A stretch of DNA of 52,804 nucleotides from an uncultured Prevotella sp. (lineage in GTDB: Bacteria; Bacteroidota; Bacteroidia; Bacteroidales; Bacteroidaceae): positions 1 through 52,804 of the forward strand of contig CAMHTW010000024.1 of assembly GCA_946188165.1 (NCBI GenBank). The letters run 5' to 3'. Position numbers and translations under genes: made by a program. Under the pieces are notes generated by a model that saw only the letters and a program-made list of their open reading frames with translations, ran no database searches and was not told the origin of the DNA. Numbering within the stretch: position 1 is the first letter of the stretch; every line of letters starts with the position of its first letter. Positions 1 through 8,258 of this stretch are shown piece after piece.

Positions 1-40
1 TGCCTGCCCAGAGCGTAAAAAATGAAGTCCTATCTGCGAC

Positions 41-118
41 AACATTAAACATTAAACATTAAATATTAAATTTTAGAAAAAATTAAACATTACTAACCAT
101 TAAAAATTAAGAGGAGAT
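41..118. repeat. AT-rich simple tandem repeat
   Basis: Short repeats of the type ACATTAA lie immediately upstream of the first HU gene (cattaaacattaaacatta and variants). It is one of many such tracts at gene junctions in this window. I see no gene in bases 1-125; the first 40 bases hold nothing I recognise. Confidence 0.6.
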
Positions 119-125
119 TTAAGTT

Positions 126-686
126 ATGACAATGAAAGTGAAAGCAATTGAGAAGAAGCTGAAGTTTACGAAAGACCCCAACGACCCCGGCGTATATCGC
201 TACGTGATGTCGCCCGAACAGTATTCGAACCTGAACCAGAAGAAGGTCATACGTGAGGCAGCCCTGCGCAGCGGCGTCAGTCAGGGTGTGATGCAGGCCT
301 GCTGGGATGCAGCCGGAGAAGTGATCAAGGCATGGGCTACGGAAGGCCACTCGGTGGCACTGCCCGGACTGGGTACCATGCGATTCGGTGTGCGCGCCAA
401 GTCTGTCGATAAGGTAGAGGACGTGAAGTCGAGCCTCATCACCACCCGCCGCATCATCTTCACGCCCGACGTGGACCTGAAGGACGAGCTGAAGAACACC
501 GTCATCCAGATTACCTGCTACGACCGCGACGGCAAAGAGGTGAAGCGCGTGCTGAGCTCCGACGATGCAGAGGTCGAGGACAACGAGACCAACGCTCCCA
601 GCACTGGCGGAGGTGGCAACACCGGAGGTAACAACGGAGGTAACAACGGTGGCGGTGGCGACGATGACGCTCCTAACGAGAACTAA
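126..686 (+). CDS. HU-like (HU-HIG type) DNA-binding protein with Gly/Asn-rich tail
   Basis: This 186-residue protein resembles the Bacteroidales HU family with an extended N-terminus and a C-terminal low-complexity tail. Residues about 1-125 carry the HU-like fold, including the typical stretch VALPGLGTMRFGVRAKS. Residues about 155-186 are Gly/Asn rich and end in acidic GDDDAPNEN. The start follows an AG-rich stretch (gaggagattt). HU proteins bend and bind DNA; the role of this subfamily is not established. It is followed by a smalltalk-type micropeptide, an arrangement common in Bacteroidales, where an N-acetylmuramoyl-L-alanine amidase usually comes next; that amidase is absent here. A paralogue with the same last residues lies at 31399-31974. 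Confidence 0.8.
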   Translation: MTMKVKAIEKKLKFTKDPNDPGVYRYVMSPEQYSNLNQKKVIREAALRSGVSQGVMQACWDAAGEVIKAWATEGHSVALPGLGTMRFGVRAKSVDKVEDVKSSLITTRRIIFTPDVDLKDELKNTVIQITCYDRDGKEVKRVLSSDDAEVEDNETNAPSTGGGGNTGGNNGGNNGGGGDDDAPNEN

Positions 687-699
687 TGGAGCAGCGAGC

Positions 700-727
700 G
701 CAGAATGAAGCTTGCTTCAATTCTGCC
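700..727 (+). terminator. Hairpin after HU gene
   Basis: The arms GCAGAAT and ATTCTGC enclose a second stem GAAGC/GCTTC, forming a long hairpin 14 bases after the HU stop codon. There is no clear T-tract, so it may be a processing or stabilising hairpin rather than an intrinsic terminator. Confidence 0.5.
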
Positions 728-757
728 GAGTCGTGACATTAGTCGATGGAATCAACT

Positions 758-787
758 AAAGAGTTTGCCCGCGAGGGCAACTCTTTA
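758..787 (+). repeat. Palindromic hairpin, AGAGTTTGC-core repeat family
   Basis: AAAGAGTTTGCCC and GGGCAACTCTTT form a strong hairpin around GCGA. The core AGAGTTTGC is also the core of the palindromic insertion inside cimA (18739-18790). It is followed by simple AAATGAG-type repeats (790-835), as other members of this repeat family are flanked by simple repeats. Confidence 0.55.
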
Positions 788-838
788 AATTGAGGAATTG
801 AGAAAATGAGAAAATGAGAAATTAAGAAAATGAATGCT

Positions 839-952
839 ATGAAACGAGAGACTTGGAAGACAGTGATTCAGATGGTGATATCCATCTTGACAGCGGCGCT
901 GACTGCACTGGGCACGACATCGTGCATGGGGGCTTGCGGCCTGACGGCCTAG
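839..952 (+). CDS. smalltalk-type micropeptide
   Basis: This is a 37-residue ORF starting MKRETWKTVIQMVISILTAA; an in-frame ATG nine bases upstream (830) would add three residues. A charged N-terminus is followed by one hydrophobic helix (about 8-27), then TTSCMGACG with two cysteines. This matches my knowledge of the smalltalk protein family of Bacteroidales, small proteins encoded between an HU-like protein and an N-acetylmuramoyl-L-alanine amidase; their function is unknown. The Cys after TTS could be a lipidation site, but the lipobox is imperfect. No amidase follows: the next gene is a dicarboxylate transporter behind its own promoter, so the usual cassette is incomplete. Confidence 0.7.
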   Translation: MKRETWKTVIQMVISILTAALTALGTTSCMGACGLTA

Positions 953-1055
953 TGAAGAGTGAAGAGTGAAGAGTGAAGAATTTGCTGCCGCCCTCAATAA
1001 ATCCGTAAAATCCGTAAAATCCGTAGGAAGAGTGGAAGAGTGGAAGAGTAAATGT
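953..1055. repeat. Simple repeat cluster with TTTGCTGCCGCC core
   Basis: It starts with GAAGAGT units, then TTTGCTGCCGCCCTC, then three copies of AATCCGTA and three of GGAAGAGT. The GTGAAGAGTGAAGA..TGCTGCCGCC part recurs in frame inside the fusion gene at 52019-52060. No gene is visible here. Confidence 0.65.
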
Positions 1056-1086
1056 AAGCATTTCCTTTGTTTTCGTTGTCCCAAAA

Positions 1087-1118
1087 TTTGGTATTTCGCT
1101 CACTTATTCGTAACTTTG
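1087..1118 (+). promoter_or_regulatory. Bacteroidetes-type promoter of dcuB
   Basis: TTTG (1087-1090), a 20-bp spacer and TAACTTTG (1111-1118) match the -33/-7 consensus of Bacteroidetes housekeeping promoters. Transcription would start about 45 bases before the transporter ATG. Confidence 0.7.
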
Positions 1119-1170
1119 CAAATAAAAACAACGAGAACGAAAACTATTCTCTAAAAAAAACTAACAGCTT

Positions 1171-2493
1171 ATGGAAACGCTTCTCATATTAGTACAACTG
1201 GTCGTCGTACTGGCAATGATATTCATCGGAGCCAGAGTAGGCGGCATCGGACTGGGCATATACGGCATGGTGGGGGTGTTCATCCTGGTGTTCGGCTTCG
1301 GACTGGAGCCAGGAGCCATCCCTATCGACGTGATGCTCATCATTGTCAGTGTCATTACGGCGTCGGCAGCACTGCAGGCGGCAGGCGGACTGGACTATAT
1401 GGTGAACGTGGCGGCACGATTGCTGAAGAAGCATCCCAGCCGTATCACCTTCCTGGCACCATTCGTCACCTGGCTGTTCAGCCACTGGGCCGGTACGGCT
1501 CATACATGCTATGCACTGCTGCCTATCATATCGGAGATAGCACGCAAGGAGAAGGTGCGTCCAGAACGTCCGCTGAGTGTGGCGACGGTAGCGGCATCGC
1601 TGGGGTGTACGGGTTCGCCAGTGTCAGCCGCCACGGCAGCTATCCTCTCTGAGGAACTGCTGGGCGACAAGGGCATCACCATGACGGATATCCTCGTGAT
1701 TACCATACCAGCCTCCATCATCGCCATATTGGTGGCTTCACTGGTACAGAACTATGTGGGCAAGCCTTTGGATAAAGACCCGGAATACCTGCGGCGCATC
1801 CAAGAGGGGCTGCTCAGTGACGACGATGTTGACACCGACGAGACGACAACCGGCAATCCTCGTGCCAAGTGGGCGGTAGTGGCTTTCCTGCTGGGAGTGG
1901 TGATGGTGGTGCTGTTTGGCATCTTCCCTGAATTGCGCCCCGCTTTCAACGGCAATGCGCTGAACATGAGTACAACCATCGAAATCATCATGATGAGTAT
2001 TGACGCCTTGATACTGCTGGTGGGCAAGGCTGATGTGCGTGAGGCTATGAAGGGCAACGTGTTTGCATCGGGCATGAATGCCATGGTGTCGATTTTCGGT
2101 ATAGCATGGATGGGCAGCACCTTCTTTGAGGGGCATCACGAAAAGATACTGGGCAGCGTGGAGGGCGTCTTCACCAGCTATCCCCTACTCTTCGCCATTC
2201 CGCTGTTCCTGTTCAGCATCATGCTCTTCTCGCAGGCTGCCACCGTTAAGACGCTTTACCCTGTAGGACTGGCAATGGGCGTGCCGCCCATGGTGCTGCT
2301 GGTGCTGTTTCCTGTGGTGAACGGCTATTTCTTCCTGCCCAACTACCCCACAGAGGTGGCTGCCATTGGTTTCGACCGTACAGGCACCACAGGCATTGGC
2401 AAATACGTCGTAAACCACTCGTTCCAACTGTCGGGATGGATAACAACGATTGTCAGCATCGGCGTAGGCTATTTGATTATGACGCTCTTATGA
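1171..2493 (+). CDS. dcuB: Anaerobic C4-dicarboxylate antiporter, DcuA/DcuB family
   Basis: This 440-residue inner-membrane protein aligns along its length with E. coli DcuB from memory: the N-terminal GARVGGIGLGIYG, DVMLIIVSVITASAALQAAGG, RPERPLSVATVAA, and the C-terminal FDRTGTTGIGKYVVNHSF. About 10-12 hydrophobic segments are visible. Dcu carriers exchange external fumarate, malate or aspartate for succinate during anaerobic fumarate respiration, which suits a succinate-producing Prevotella. The A and B subtypes cannot be told apart here, so the symbol is approximate. The gene stands alone with its own promoter and converges on the ppiD-like gene. Confidence 0.88.
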   Translation: METLLILVQLVVVLAMIFIGARVGGIGLGIYGMVGVFILVFGFGLEPGAIPIDVMLIIVSVITASAALQAAGGLDYMVNVAARLLKKHPSRITFLAPFVTWLFSHWAGTAHTCYALLPIISEIARKEKVRPERPLSVATVAASLGCTGSPVSAATAAILSEELLGDKGITMTDILVITIPASIIAILVASLVQNYVGKPLDKDPEYLRRIQEGLLSDDDVDTDETTTGNPRAKWAVVAFLLGVVMVVLFGIFPELRPAFNGNALNMSTTIEIIMMSIDALILLVGKADVREAMKGNVFASGMNAMVSIFGIAWMGSTFFEGHHEKILGSVEGVFTSYPLLFAIPLFLFSIMLFSQAATVKTLYPVGLAMGVPPMVLLVLFPVVNGYFFLPNYPTEVAAIGFDRTGTTGIGKYVVNHSFQLSGWITTIVSIGVGYLIMTLL

Positions 2494-2583
2494 CGTTCTG
2501 CTTCATCGATGATAAAGTTGATGACAACTTAGTTGGATTTCATCGTCCAGTTCAACAATTTTCAAAAAGAAGAAAGAAATAAT

Positions 2584-2619
2584 TAATGGGTGCTCATCGA
2601 CGCTGATGAACACCCATTA
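2584..2619. terminator. Bidirectional hairpin between convergent genes
   Basis: TAATGGGTG-C-TCATC and GATGA-A-CACCCATTA form a 14-bp stem with one mismatch, followed by TTTTA on the plus strand. It lies between the converging dcuB and ppiD-like genes. Confidence 0.75.
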
Positions 2620-2646
2620 GTTTTATGCGGTATCTCTTGCTACTGA

Positions 2647-4791
2647 TTAGAAGAAGAGGTAGCGGTTGTCCTTGATGTTAGCCTTCTGGATGAGTTCGTA
2701 CATGAATCGGCCTGCAGCCTGAGTAGCCTGCTGCTGCATCTGCTGCATCTGCTGCTTCTCGTCGTACTTAGCACCCTCGCGCTGCTTCTTTGACAGCACC
2801 TGGAAGAGGTATGCACCACCGTGGCCCTTGACGACTGAGGGCGAGAACTGGCCTGCCTTGACAGCAGCTACAGCACCACTCAGAGCAGCCTCAGAGGTAC
2901 CGGCAGCCTGTACAAATACGGGAGCGGCAAAGGTAATCTGACGAACGCTGTCAACTACAGCACCCTTAGCCTTGGCGTCGGCGATAGACTTGACACCTGC
3001 CAACTTCTCGGCAAGCTTCTGGAACTTCTTGTCAACGATGATCTCGGCCTTCAGGCTGTTCTTTACCTGCTCGTCGGTTACTTCACGATAGCCCTCGGGA
3101 TGAACGCCAGTCAGAGCGATGACCAGCAGGTGGTCGTTGTTGCCGCACTCGTAGAGGGGGCTAACCTCGCCAGCCTTGCTGGCGAAAATCCACTTCATAG
3201 CCTCACGGGTGGCACGCAGGCCAGCCACATTGTGCTCGGAATTGAAGAGGTCCTTACGCTCCTGAACGCGGAAGCCGTACTTCTGGGCATTCTTCTCAAG
3301 ACCCTCAAGTGTCTTGTTCTCGCTGACATACTGGCTGAACTTGTTGTATGCATCGCTATAGGTACCCTTTGAGAAATCGATAGAGTGCTTAACGATAGCT
3401 ACGTCATACTTGGTTACCATGGCCTTGCGGGCAGTGACCTGCAGCACGATGTTGCCGTTGGTGAACTGGACGTTCTTCAGTTCGTTGGCCTGCAGTGTGT
3501 TGAGGGCTTCGATATAGTTCTTAGAGTCAGCATCGATGGTCTGCGAACGCTCATACATGGCAGATGTCATCCACTGCTTCTCGGCTGTCTGATTGTACTT
3601 CTTGGCCAGAGCCTCGAAATCGGCACCACCCTTCAGGGCGTTGTAGATGCTGTCGGCACGCTTGTGGGCCTCGTCAGCCGACTCGCCACTAACTTGAATC
3701 TGACGGAACTCGACAGAGTCGGGCAACTGGGTCTTGGCAATGAGCTTCACCACGTTAAGCGTGTTGTCGTATGTGGTCTCGAAAGGAGCCGAAACCTGAC
3801 CTACCTGCATAGAGTCAACCTTAACGGCAATGTCGTTAGGCATAGCATTGCGAGTCACAGCAAGACCGGTATAGGGAACCTGCGACTGAGCCTTACGAAC
3901 CACTTCGGCAGGCACCATGCCGCTCTCCAGCTGCTGCTGGGCATCCTTCATGGTCTTCATCAGAGCATCGCGGTCGGCCTTAGAGGCAACCACATGGAAG
4001 TCAACATACTTAATGTCGCGGCTCTCGGTGTACTGACGGAATTGCTCTTTCAGTTCACCATACTTAGCCTTCAGGTCGGCATCGGATGGCTCAACCTCGC
4101 TATCCTTGATGCTGCTGTAGGGAAATACTGCCAACTGGATATCGCTTTCCTCATTGCGGGCGTCGAATGACATCTTGGCAGATACGGGGTTAGACAGCAA
4201 GCACTGAGACAACAGGCTCTGATACTTATTGGCCAGAATGTTCTGACGCAACATCTTCTCCATGAACTGCCAGTACTTGTAGATACGGTCGTACTGCTCC
4301 AGCTGCTGACCACCCTGCGACTGCAACTTCTTGTAGTCGGCCAGGAACTTGGTGAGCTGTGTAGCGTCGAAACGACCCGTCTGCTGATTAACAAACGGAG
4401 TCTGCAATAACATGGGGTTGGTACCAGTCTTCAACACACTCTGCAGTTCCTCGTCAGTTACGGTCAGACCCACCTTGGCACACTCGGCCTCGATAACGGT
4501 GTTGCTGACAAACTGCTGCCAAACCTGATCCTTTACCTGGTTCAGCTCCTCCTCAGAGAGGTTGTCGCGGCCCTGGGTCATCTTGATGACCTCCTGATAC
4601 TCATCGACAAGACTCTGGAAGTCCTGCACAGAAATTTTCTTACCTAACACTTCGCCGACCTGCTGACGTTTCTCGTTGCTTGTGGCTTCACAAGAACGGA
4701 ACATCTCCTCGGCAATGAATGCAAACAGGGCCAGACCAATCACTGTAGCGAGTACTGGTCCCCAGCTTCTAATTTTACCAATTGCTGCCAT
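2647..4791 (-). CDS. PpiD/SurA-like periplasmic peptidyl-prolyl isomerase
   Basis: This 714-residue protein has one N-terminal membrane segment (about 11-28, WGPVLATVIGLALFAFIAEE) and a large periplasmic part. Residues about 40-250 resemble the SurA/PpiD N-terminal chaperone domain. A parvulin-type rotamase domain starts around residue 357 (EFRQIQVSGESADEAHKRAD). The C-terminus is Gln-rich. PpiD proteins are membrane-anchored chaperones for proteins leaving the Sec translocon. It follows the CNNM/CBS gene with a 125-bp gap that contains its own promoter. The family assignment is solid; isomerase activity is inferred. Confidence 0.85.
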   Translation of the reverse strand: MAAIGKIRSWGPVLATVIGLALFAFIAEEMFRSCEATSNEKRQQVGEVLGKKISVQDFQSLVDEYQEVIKMTQGRDNLSEEELNQVKDQVWQQFVSNTVIEAECAKVGLTVTDEELQSVLKTGTNPMLLQTPFVNQQTGRFDATQLTKFLADYKKLQSQGGQQLEQYDRIYKYWQFMEKMLRQNILANKYQSLLSQCLLSNPVSAKMSFDARNEESDIQLAVFPYSSIKDSEVEPSDADLKAKYGELKEQFRQYTESRDIKYVDFHVVASKADRDALMKTMKDAQQQLESGMVPAEVVRKAQSQVPYTGLAVTRNAMPNDIAVKVDSMQVGQVSAPFETTYDNTLNVVKLIAKTQLPDSVEFRQIQVSGESADEAHKRADSIYNALKGGADFEALAKKYNQTAEKQWMTSAMYERSQTIDADSKNYIEALNTLQANELKNVQFTNGNIVLQVTARKAMVTKYDVAIVKHSIDFSKGTYSDAYNKFSQYVSENKTLEGLEKNAQKYGFRVQERKDLFNSEHNVAGLRATREAMKWIFASKAGEVSPLYECGNNDHLLVIALTGVHPEGYREVTDEQVKNSLKAEIIVDKKFQKLAEKLAGVKSIADAKAKGAVVDSVRQITFAAPVFVQAAGTSEAALSGAVAAVKAGQFSPSVVKGHGGAYLFQVLSKKQREGAKYDEKQQMQQMQQQATQAAGRFMYELIQKANIKDNRYLFF

Positions 4792-4853
4792 TTTTTAGCT
4801 TTTAATTTTTATATTTTATTTGTTATTTCTTTAAGTTTTGTCAATTCAGCCTG

Positions 4854-4861
4854 CAAAATTA
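4854..4861 (-). promoter_or_regulatory. -7 element (TAATTTTG) of the ppiD-like gene
   Basis: The minus strand reads TAATTTTGC about 63 bases upstream of the ppiD-like ATG, matching TAnnTTTG. I do not see a convincing TTTG at -33. Confidence 0.5.
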
Positions 4862-4916
4862 CTAAATTCTACTTAAATTTCGGCATATTTTTGCGAAAAA
4901 ATAATGATTTCATCAT

Positions 4917-6191
4917 TTATCGCTCATCTTTAGCCATAATTTTCAGTCTTACAAGCTCTATTTTCGTCATTGTATTCTTCACAATCTTGAACTCGAAACG
5001 TCCGATTTTCACCACTTCGTTCAGTTTGGGGAACGACTGGTATTCATGCAGTATCAGTCCACCTACGGTCATGTAGTCGTCGCTCTCGGGCAAATCAAGG
5101 CCGAACATTTCGTTCACCTTCTCAATCTCCAGACGTCCTGACAACATGTAATCGCCATCCGACAACTGCTTGGCCACATATTTCTTACTGTCGTGCTCGT
5201 CCTCGATGTCGCCTGTAATCTCCTCAACAATGTCTTCGAGCGACACCAGTCCACTGGTACCGCCAAACTCGTCGATGACCACGCCCAGCGACTTTTTCTG
5301 CTGCAGGAATATATGCATCAGTTTGCGGGCTGCCATTGTCTCAGGCACGTACGGCATGTCGCGCACCAACGAGTCGAGTTTCTCAGGCAGAGGCCTGAAC
5401 AAGTCGGAGCTGTGAATATATCCCACAATATGGTCTATGTCCTCGCGATAGACAACAATCTTGGAGTGGCCGCTCTCAATGAACTTATTCTTCAGCTGCT
5501 CGACGTTACACTCCTCCAAATCAACGGCATCAATCTCCGTACGGGGAACCATGCAGTCGCGCACCTTAGTATCGGCAAAATCGAGGGCATTATGGAATAG
5601 TTCCACCTCGTCTTCTATATCCTCTTCGTTGGCGGCATTGTCAATGCTCGACTGCACCAGATAGTCAAGGTCAACCTTCGTAAACTCTTTATCCTCAACG
5701 TCTTTGGGCATCTTAACACCAAACAGCCGCAAAAGGCCACGCGACAATATAGTAGCAAAACGCGATACCGGCCATAACAGGATATAGCACAGAAGGGCTG
5801 GCACGGCAAAGAACGTGAGCAACCCATTGGGATTCGACTTGAAGATGATCTTAGGCAGAAATTCACCCGTAAACAGCACCACCAGCGTCGAAAGCAGTGT
5901 ATCGCACGTCACACGGACACCATCGCTGAAATCGGCAAACAGGGTGGCATCGAAGATTTTGGCAAACAGAATGCCATAGACCACCAACGCAATATTGTTG
6001 CCAACCAGCATGGTGCTGATGAAGTTGTTGGGATGGCTGTAAAACAGGGCTAATGCTCGCTGCGAGAGGCCGTTTTTCTCCTTATCCATCTCCATTCGCA
6101 GGCGGTTGCTGGACACAAAGGCTATCTCCATGCCTGAGAAGAAGGCAGAGAACACCATGGTTACAAGTAGTCCTATGATAAGATTTGTCAT
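4917..6191 (-). CDS. CNNM/CBS/CorC-domain membrane protein (hemolysin family, GldE-like)
   Basis: This 424-residue protein has an N-terminal DUF21/CNNM transmembrane domain (about 1-185, starting MTNLIIGLLVTMVFSAFFSG), a CBS pair (about 205-325, with MVPRTEIDAVD and VVIDEFGGTSGLVSLEDIVE) and a C-terminal CorC/HlyC transporter-associated domain (about 340-415). Family members are linked to Mg2+/Co2+ efflux or resistance; Bacteroidetes copies are often called GldE, but a gliding role cannot be inferred here. Its ATG overlaps the lptC stop (ATGA), indicating translational coupling in an envelope operon. Confidence 0.85.
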   Translation of the reverse strand: MTNLIIGLLVTMVFSAFFSGMEIAFVSSNRLRMEMDKEKNGLSQRALALFYSHPNNFISTMLVGNNIALVVYGILFAKIFDATLFADFSDGVRVTCDTLLSTLVVLFTGEFLPKIIFKSNPNGLLTFFAVPALLCYILLWPVSRFATILSRGLLRLFGVKMPKDVEDKEFTKVDLDYLVQSSIDNAANEEDIEDEVELFHNALDFADTKVRDCMVPRTEIDAVDLEECNVEQLKNKFIESGHSKIVVYREDIDHIVGYIHSSDLFRPLPEKLDSLVRDMPYVPETMAARKLMHIFLQQKKSLGVVIDEFGGTSGLVSLEDIVEEITGDIEDEHDSKKYVAKQLSDGDYMLSGRLEIEKVNEMFGLDLPESDDYMTVGGLILHEYQSFPKLNEVVKIGRFEFKIVKNTMTKIELVRLKIMAKDER

Positions 6192-6871
6192 GGCTGATAT
6201 ACTGATTTCTGTGCAGCTTTGTGGCGCGTAGCAGCCTGACGTACGGGAGGTGCCGGAGCGGCTGAGTCAGCAGGTGCTGCAGATGATGATTTAGAGGCTG
6301 ACTGATCTTGTTCGCCATCTATATCCGTTGACTGGAACGAGCCAACCGAATTGGTAACCACGTAGTGGGTCATGTGTTCGTCGCTACGGAAGTAAGTTCC
6401 CTCCAAAGTGCGCTCGGGCGTCACTACACGCGAGAACTTATGTGAATAGAATTCATGCGTGATGCCATCCCAGAAGAACTCCTCGCTGCGAAATACGAGG
6501 CCGTTGACATTGCGGATAACCACACGGCCGCGCAGTTCCCAAAGCTTCTGCTGATCGTAATACCATGCGGTATCGGCCTGGATATAACCCTCGACATGAA
6601 ACTGCTCGTCGAACTGTTCCATGAAGATGCCTTTTTCGAAAGTCCAACGAGATGGCTGCCGTACGGTGTTGACATCCCACCGCTCGGCCACAATCTTATA
6701 TTTGATGACACCCGAGTCGGAAATCAGCGTGTTGACACCATAGCTGGTCATCATCGAGACAGAGTCACGGTCATGAATGGCAGGAGCCGTATGAGCCTTC
6801 TGTTCGCTGCAGGCAGCAAACAAAATGATAAATGAGCATAGAGAAATGAGAAATGTTAATCGACTTTCCAT
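6188..6871 (-). CDS. lptC: LPS export lipoprotein LptC
   Basis: This protein has a lipoprotein signal ending LFAACSEQK and a beta-rich body typical of Bacteroidetes LptC (about 225 residues; YDQQKLWELRGRVVIRNVNG, then TPERTLEGTYFRSDE). LptC passes lipopolysaccharide from LptBFG to LptA across the periplasm. I chose the ATG at 6871, which overlaps the end of the upstream outer-membrane gene; an in-frame ATG at 6883 adds four residues. The hydrophobic core of the signal peptide is encoded by a TTTCTCATTTCTC-type simple repeat. The C-terminal 40 residues are Ala/Pro/Ser rich. Confidence 0.8.
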   Translation of the reverse strand: MESRLTFLISLCSFIILFAACSEQKAHTAPAIHDRDSVSMMTSYGVNTLISDSGVIKYKIVAERWDVNTVRQPSRWTFEKGIFMEQFDEQFHVEGYIQADTAWYYDQQKLWELRGRVVIRNVNGLVFRSEEFFWDGITHEFYSHKFSRVVTPERTLEGTYFRSDEHMTHYVVTNSVGSFQSTDIDGEQDQSASKSSSAAPADSAAPAPPVRQAATRHKAAQKSVYQP

Positions 6872-8160
6872 TTTGCAAACCAACGCTCGTTAAATGTCAG
6901 TCCGATATTGATACGGAAGGAGTTCTCCCTAATATAGTTCGAAGCAGAACTATTAACCCACTGCGCCGAGATATTCAGCAGCGAGCGGTTATTCCACGAA
7001 TTGATGATTGGAATGGCAAAACCTCCAGACAATACAAACTCACGAGGACCTTTCTCCCCTCCCCTTATATTATAATAAGGTGTAGCATACGAGGCACCGA
7101 CCTTATAATGGATACTCTTGAAGAACGAACGACGCACCATTGGGTCGGGCTCAGGTATCCAGTCGGCACCAATCGTGATTTTATGACGGTCACGGAGGAC
7201 TGAGCTTGACATCTCGTAACGCTTGCTCAACTCGTTAGACTGCGGGAAGTCCAAATTCCCCCAATGTTCATAGGTATAGTCGGCACCAACGGTCAGACTA
7301 CGCTTGTGAACCAAGGCTGCACCCACGCCGAACGTCATAGGAAGCTGGAACGCGTTGCCGAGCGTTACCGTAGTTGTATCAACCTGGGCAGTCTCAGAAT
7401 CAGTATTCATCACAAACATATTGGCATCAGCCCCTAACTTATGACCAATGCCAAAGGTAGCACCAACGGTCAGTTTATTATTCCTGTCAAGCGCAAACTG
7501 GCCTTGGGCACCGAAGTCAAGCTTATACGAACTGACGTTTGTTTCATATCCCTTCAACATCACGTTGATATGACTTTCACCGACCGCAGCAACACCAAGC
7601 GTTTTCGTGTAATTACCCCAGAAATAAGAGAAGTTTGCACCTATGGAAAAACCTTTGAGCACCTCATAACCGACACCTAAATAGGCTTGGCTGAAACCAC
7701 CTGTGCCTGAATAGGTCATCGCTGAGGCGAGCGTAGAATTCGGTGTATTCTCAGTGGCAGTGAAATCATAACCCACATTGGAAAACGGAACAACACCCAC
7801 ACTCACACCCATCTTAGGCATGACTCTGAACAGGGATACAACATAGTCGAAGTCGGCGGTTTTACGGTTCTTGCTCATGCCACCTTCCTTGAAATTCGTG
7901 ATCTGACCTCTAACGCCCATATCAAATATCATGGTCAGCGAGTCAACAGCCGAATAAGAGGCAGGATTCTTCATATTCACTATCGAACCTCCTCGTATGC
8001 CCATGGAAAGACCGCCCATACCACGATTAAAACCTTGCGATTGGTCGGCCAACACGCCAAGTCCATACATACTATAGGGTGACAACGTCTTACTTACCTG
8101 TGCCATACCCGACAGGGTGACAGCCCCCATCAGAATCGTTGCAAAAAGTCGTTTATTCAT
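6856..8160 (-). CDS. Outer-membrane beta-barrel protein
   Basis: A signal peptide (MNKRLFATILMGAVTLSGMAQ) is followed by about 410 residues of alternating, aromatic-ended beta strands typical of a porin or FadL-like barrel. It ends in an aromatic-rich final stretch (RINIGLTFNERWFAKWKVD). I start at the ATG at 8160 because it gives a standard signal peptide; the reading frame is open upstream to 8226 without a plausible signal. The gene heads the operon containing lptC and the CNNM protein. Its substrate is unknown. Confidence 0.8.
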   Translation of the reverse strand: MNKRLFATILMGAVTLSGMAQVSKTLSPYSMYGLGVLADQSQGFNRGMGGLSMGIRGGSIVNMKNPASYSAVDSLTMIFDMGVRGQITNFKEGGMSKNRKTADFDYVVSLFRVMPKMGVSVGVVPFSNVGYDFTATENTPNSTLASAMTYSGTGGFSQAYLGVGYEVLKGFSIGANFSYFWGNYTKTLGVAAVGESHINVMLKGYETNVSSYKLDFGAQGQFALDRNNKLTVGATFGIGHKLGADANMFVMNTDSETAQVDTTTVTLGNAFQLPMTFGVGAALVHKRSLTVGADYTYEHWGNLDFPQSNELSKRYEMSSSVLRDRHKITIGADWIPEPDPMVRRSFFKSIHYKVGASYATPYYNIRGGEKGPREFVLSGGFAIPIINSWNNRSLLNISAQWVNSSASNYIRENSFRINIGLTFNERWFAKWKVD

Positions 8161-8193
8161 CTTTATTTTTATAATCATATCGATTTCGGCTTG

Positions 8194-8201
8194 CAAAATT
8201 A
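8194..8201 (-). promoter_or_regulatory. -7 element (TAATTTTG) of the outer-membrane/lptC operon
   Basis: The minus strand reads TAATTTTGCAAG about 33 bases upstream of the chosen ATG. It is divergent from the promoter of the Lnb-like gene. Confidence 0.55.
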
Positions 8202-8246
8202 TCGAAAAAAATCGAAATAAACGCACGATAAATGGAAAATATAGCG

Positions 8247-8254
8247 TAATTTTG
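8247..8254 (+). promoter_or_regulatory. -7 element (TAATTTTG) of the lnb-like gene
   Basis: TAATTTTG ends only four bases before the GTG start at 8259, so the transcript would be nearly leaderless. Confidence 0.5.
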
Positions 8255-8258
8255 CATC

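Noticed and set aside
3385..4170. 261-codon plus-strand frame
   Set aside because: It is antisense to the ppiD-like gene and shows no independent features.
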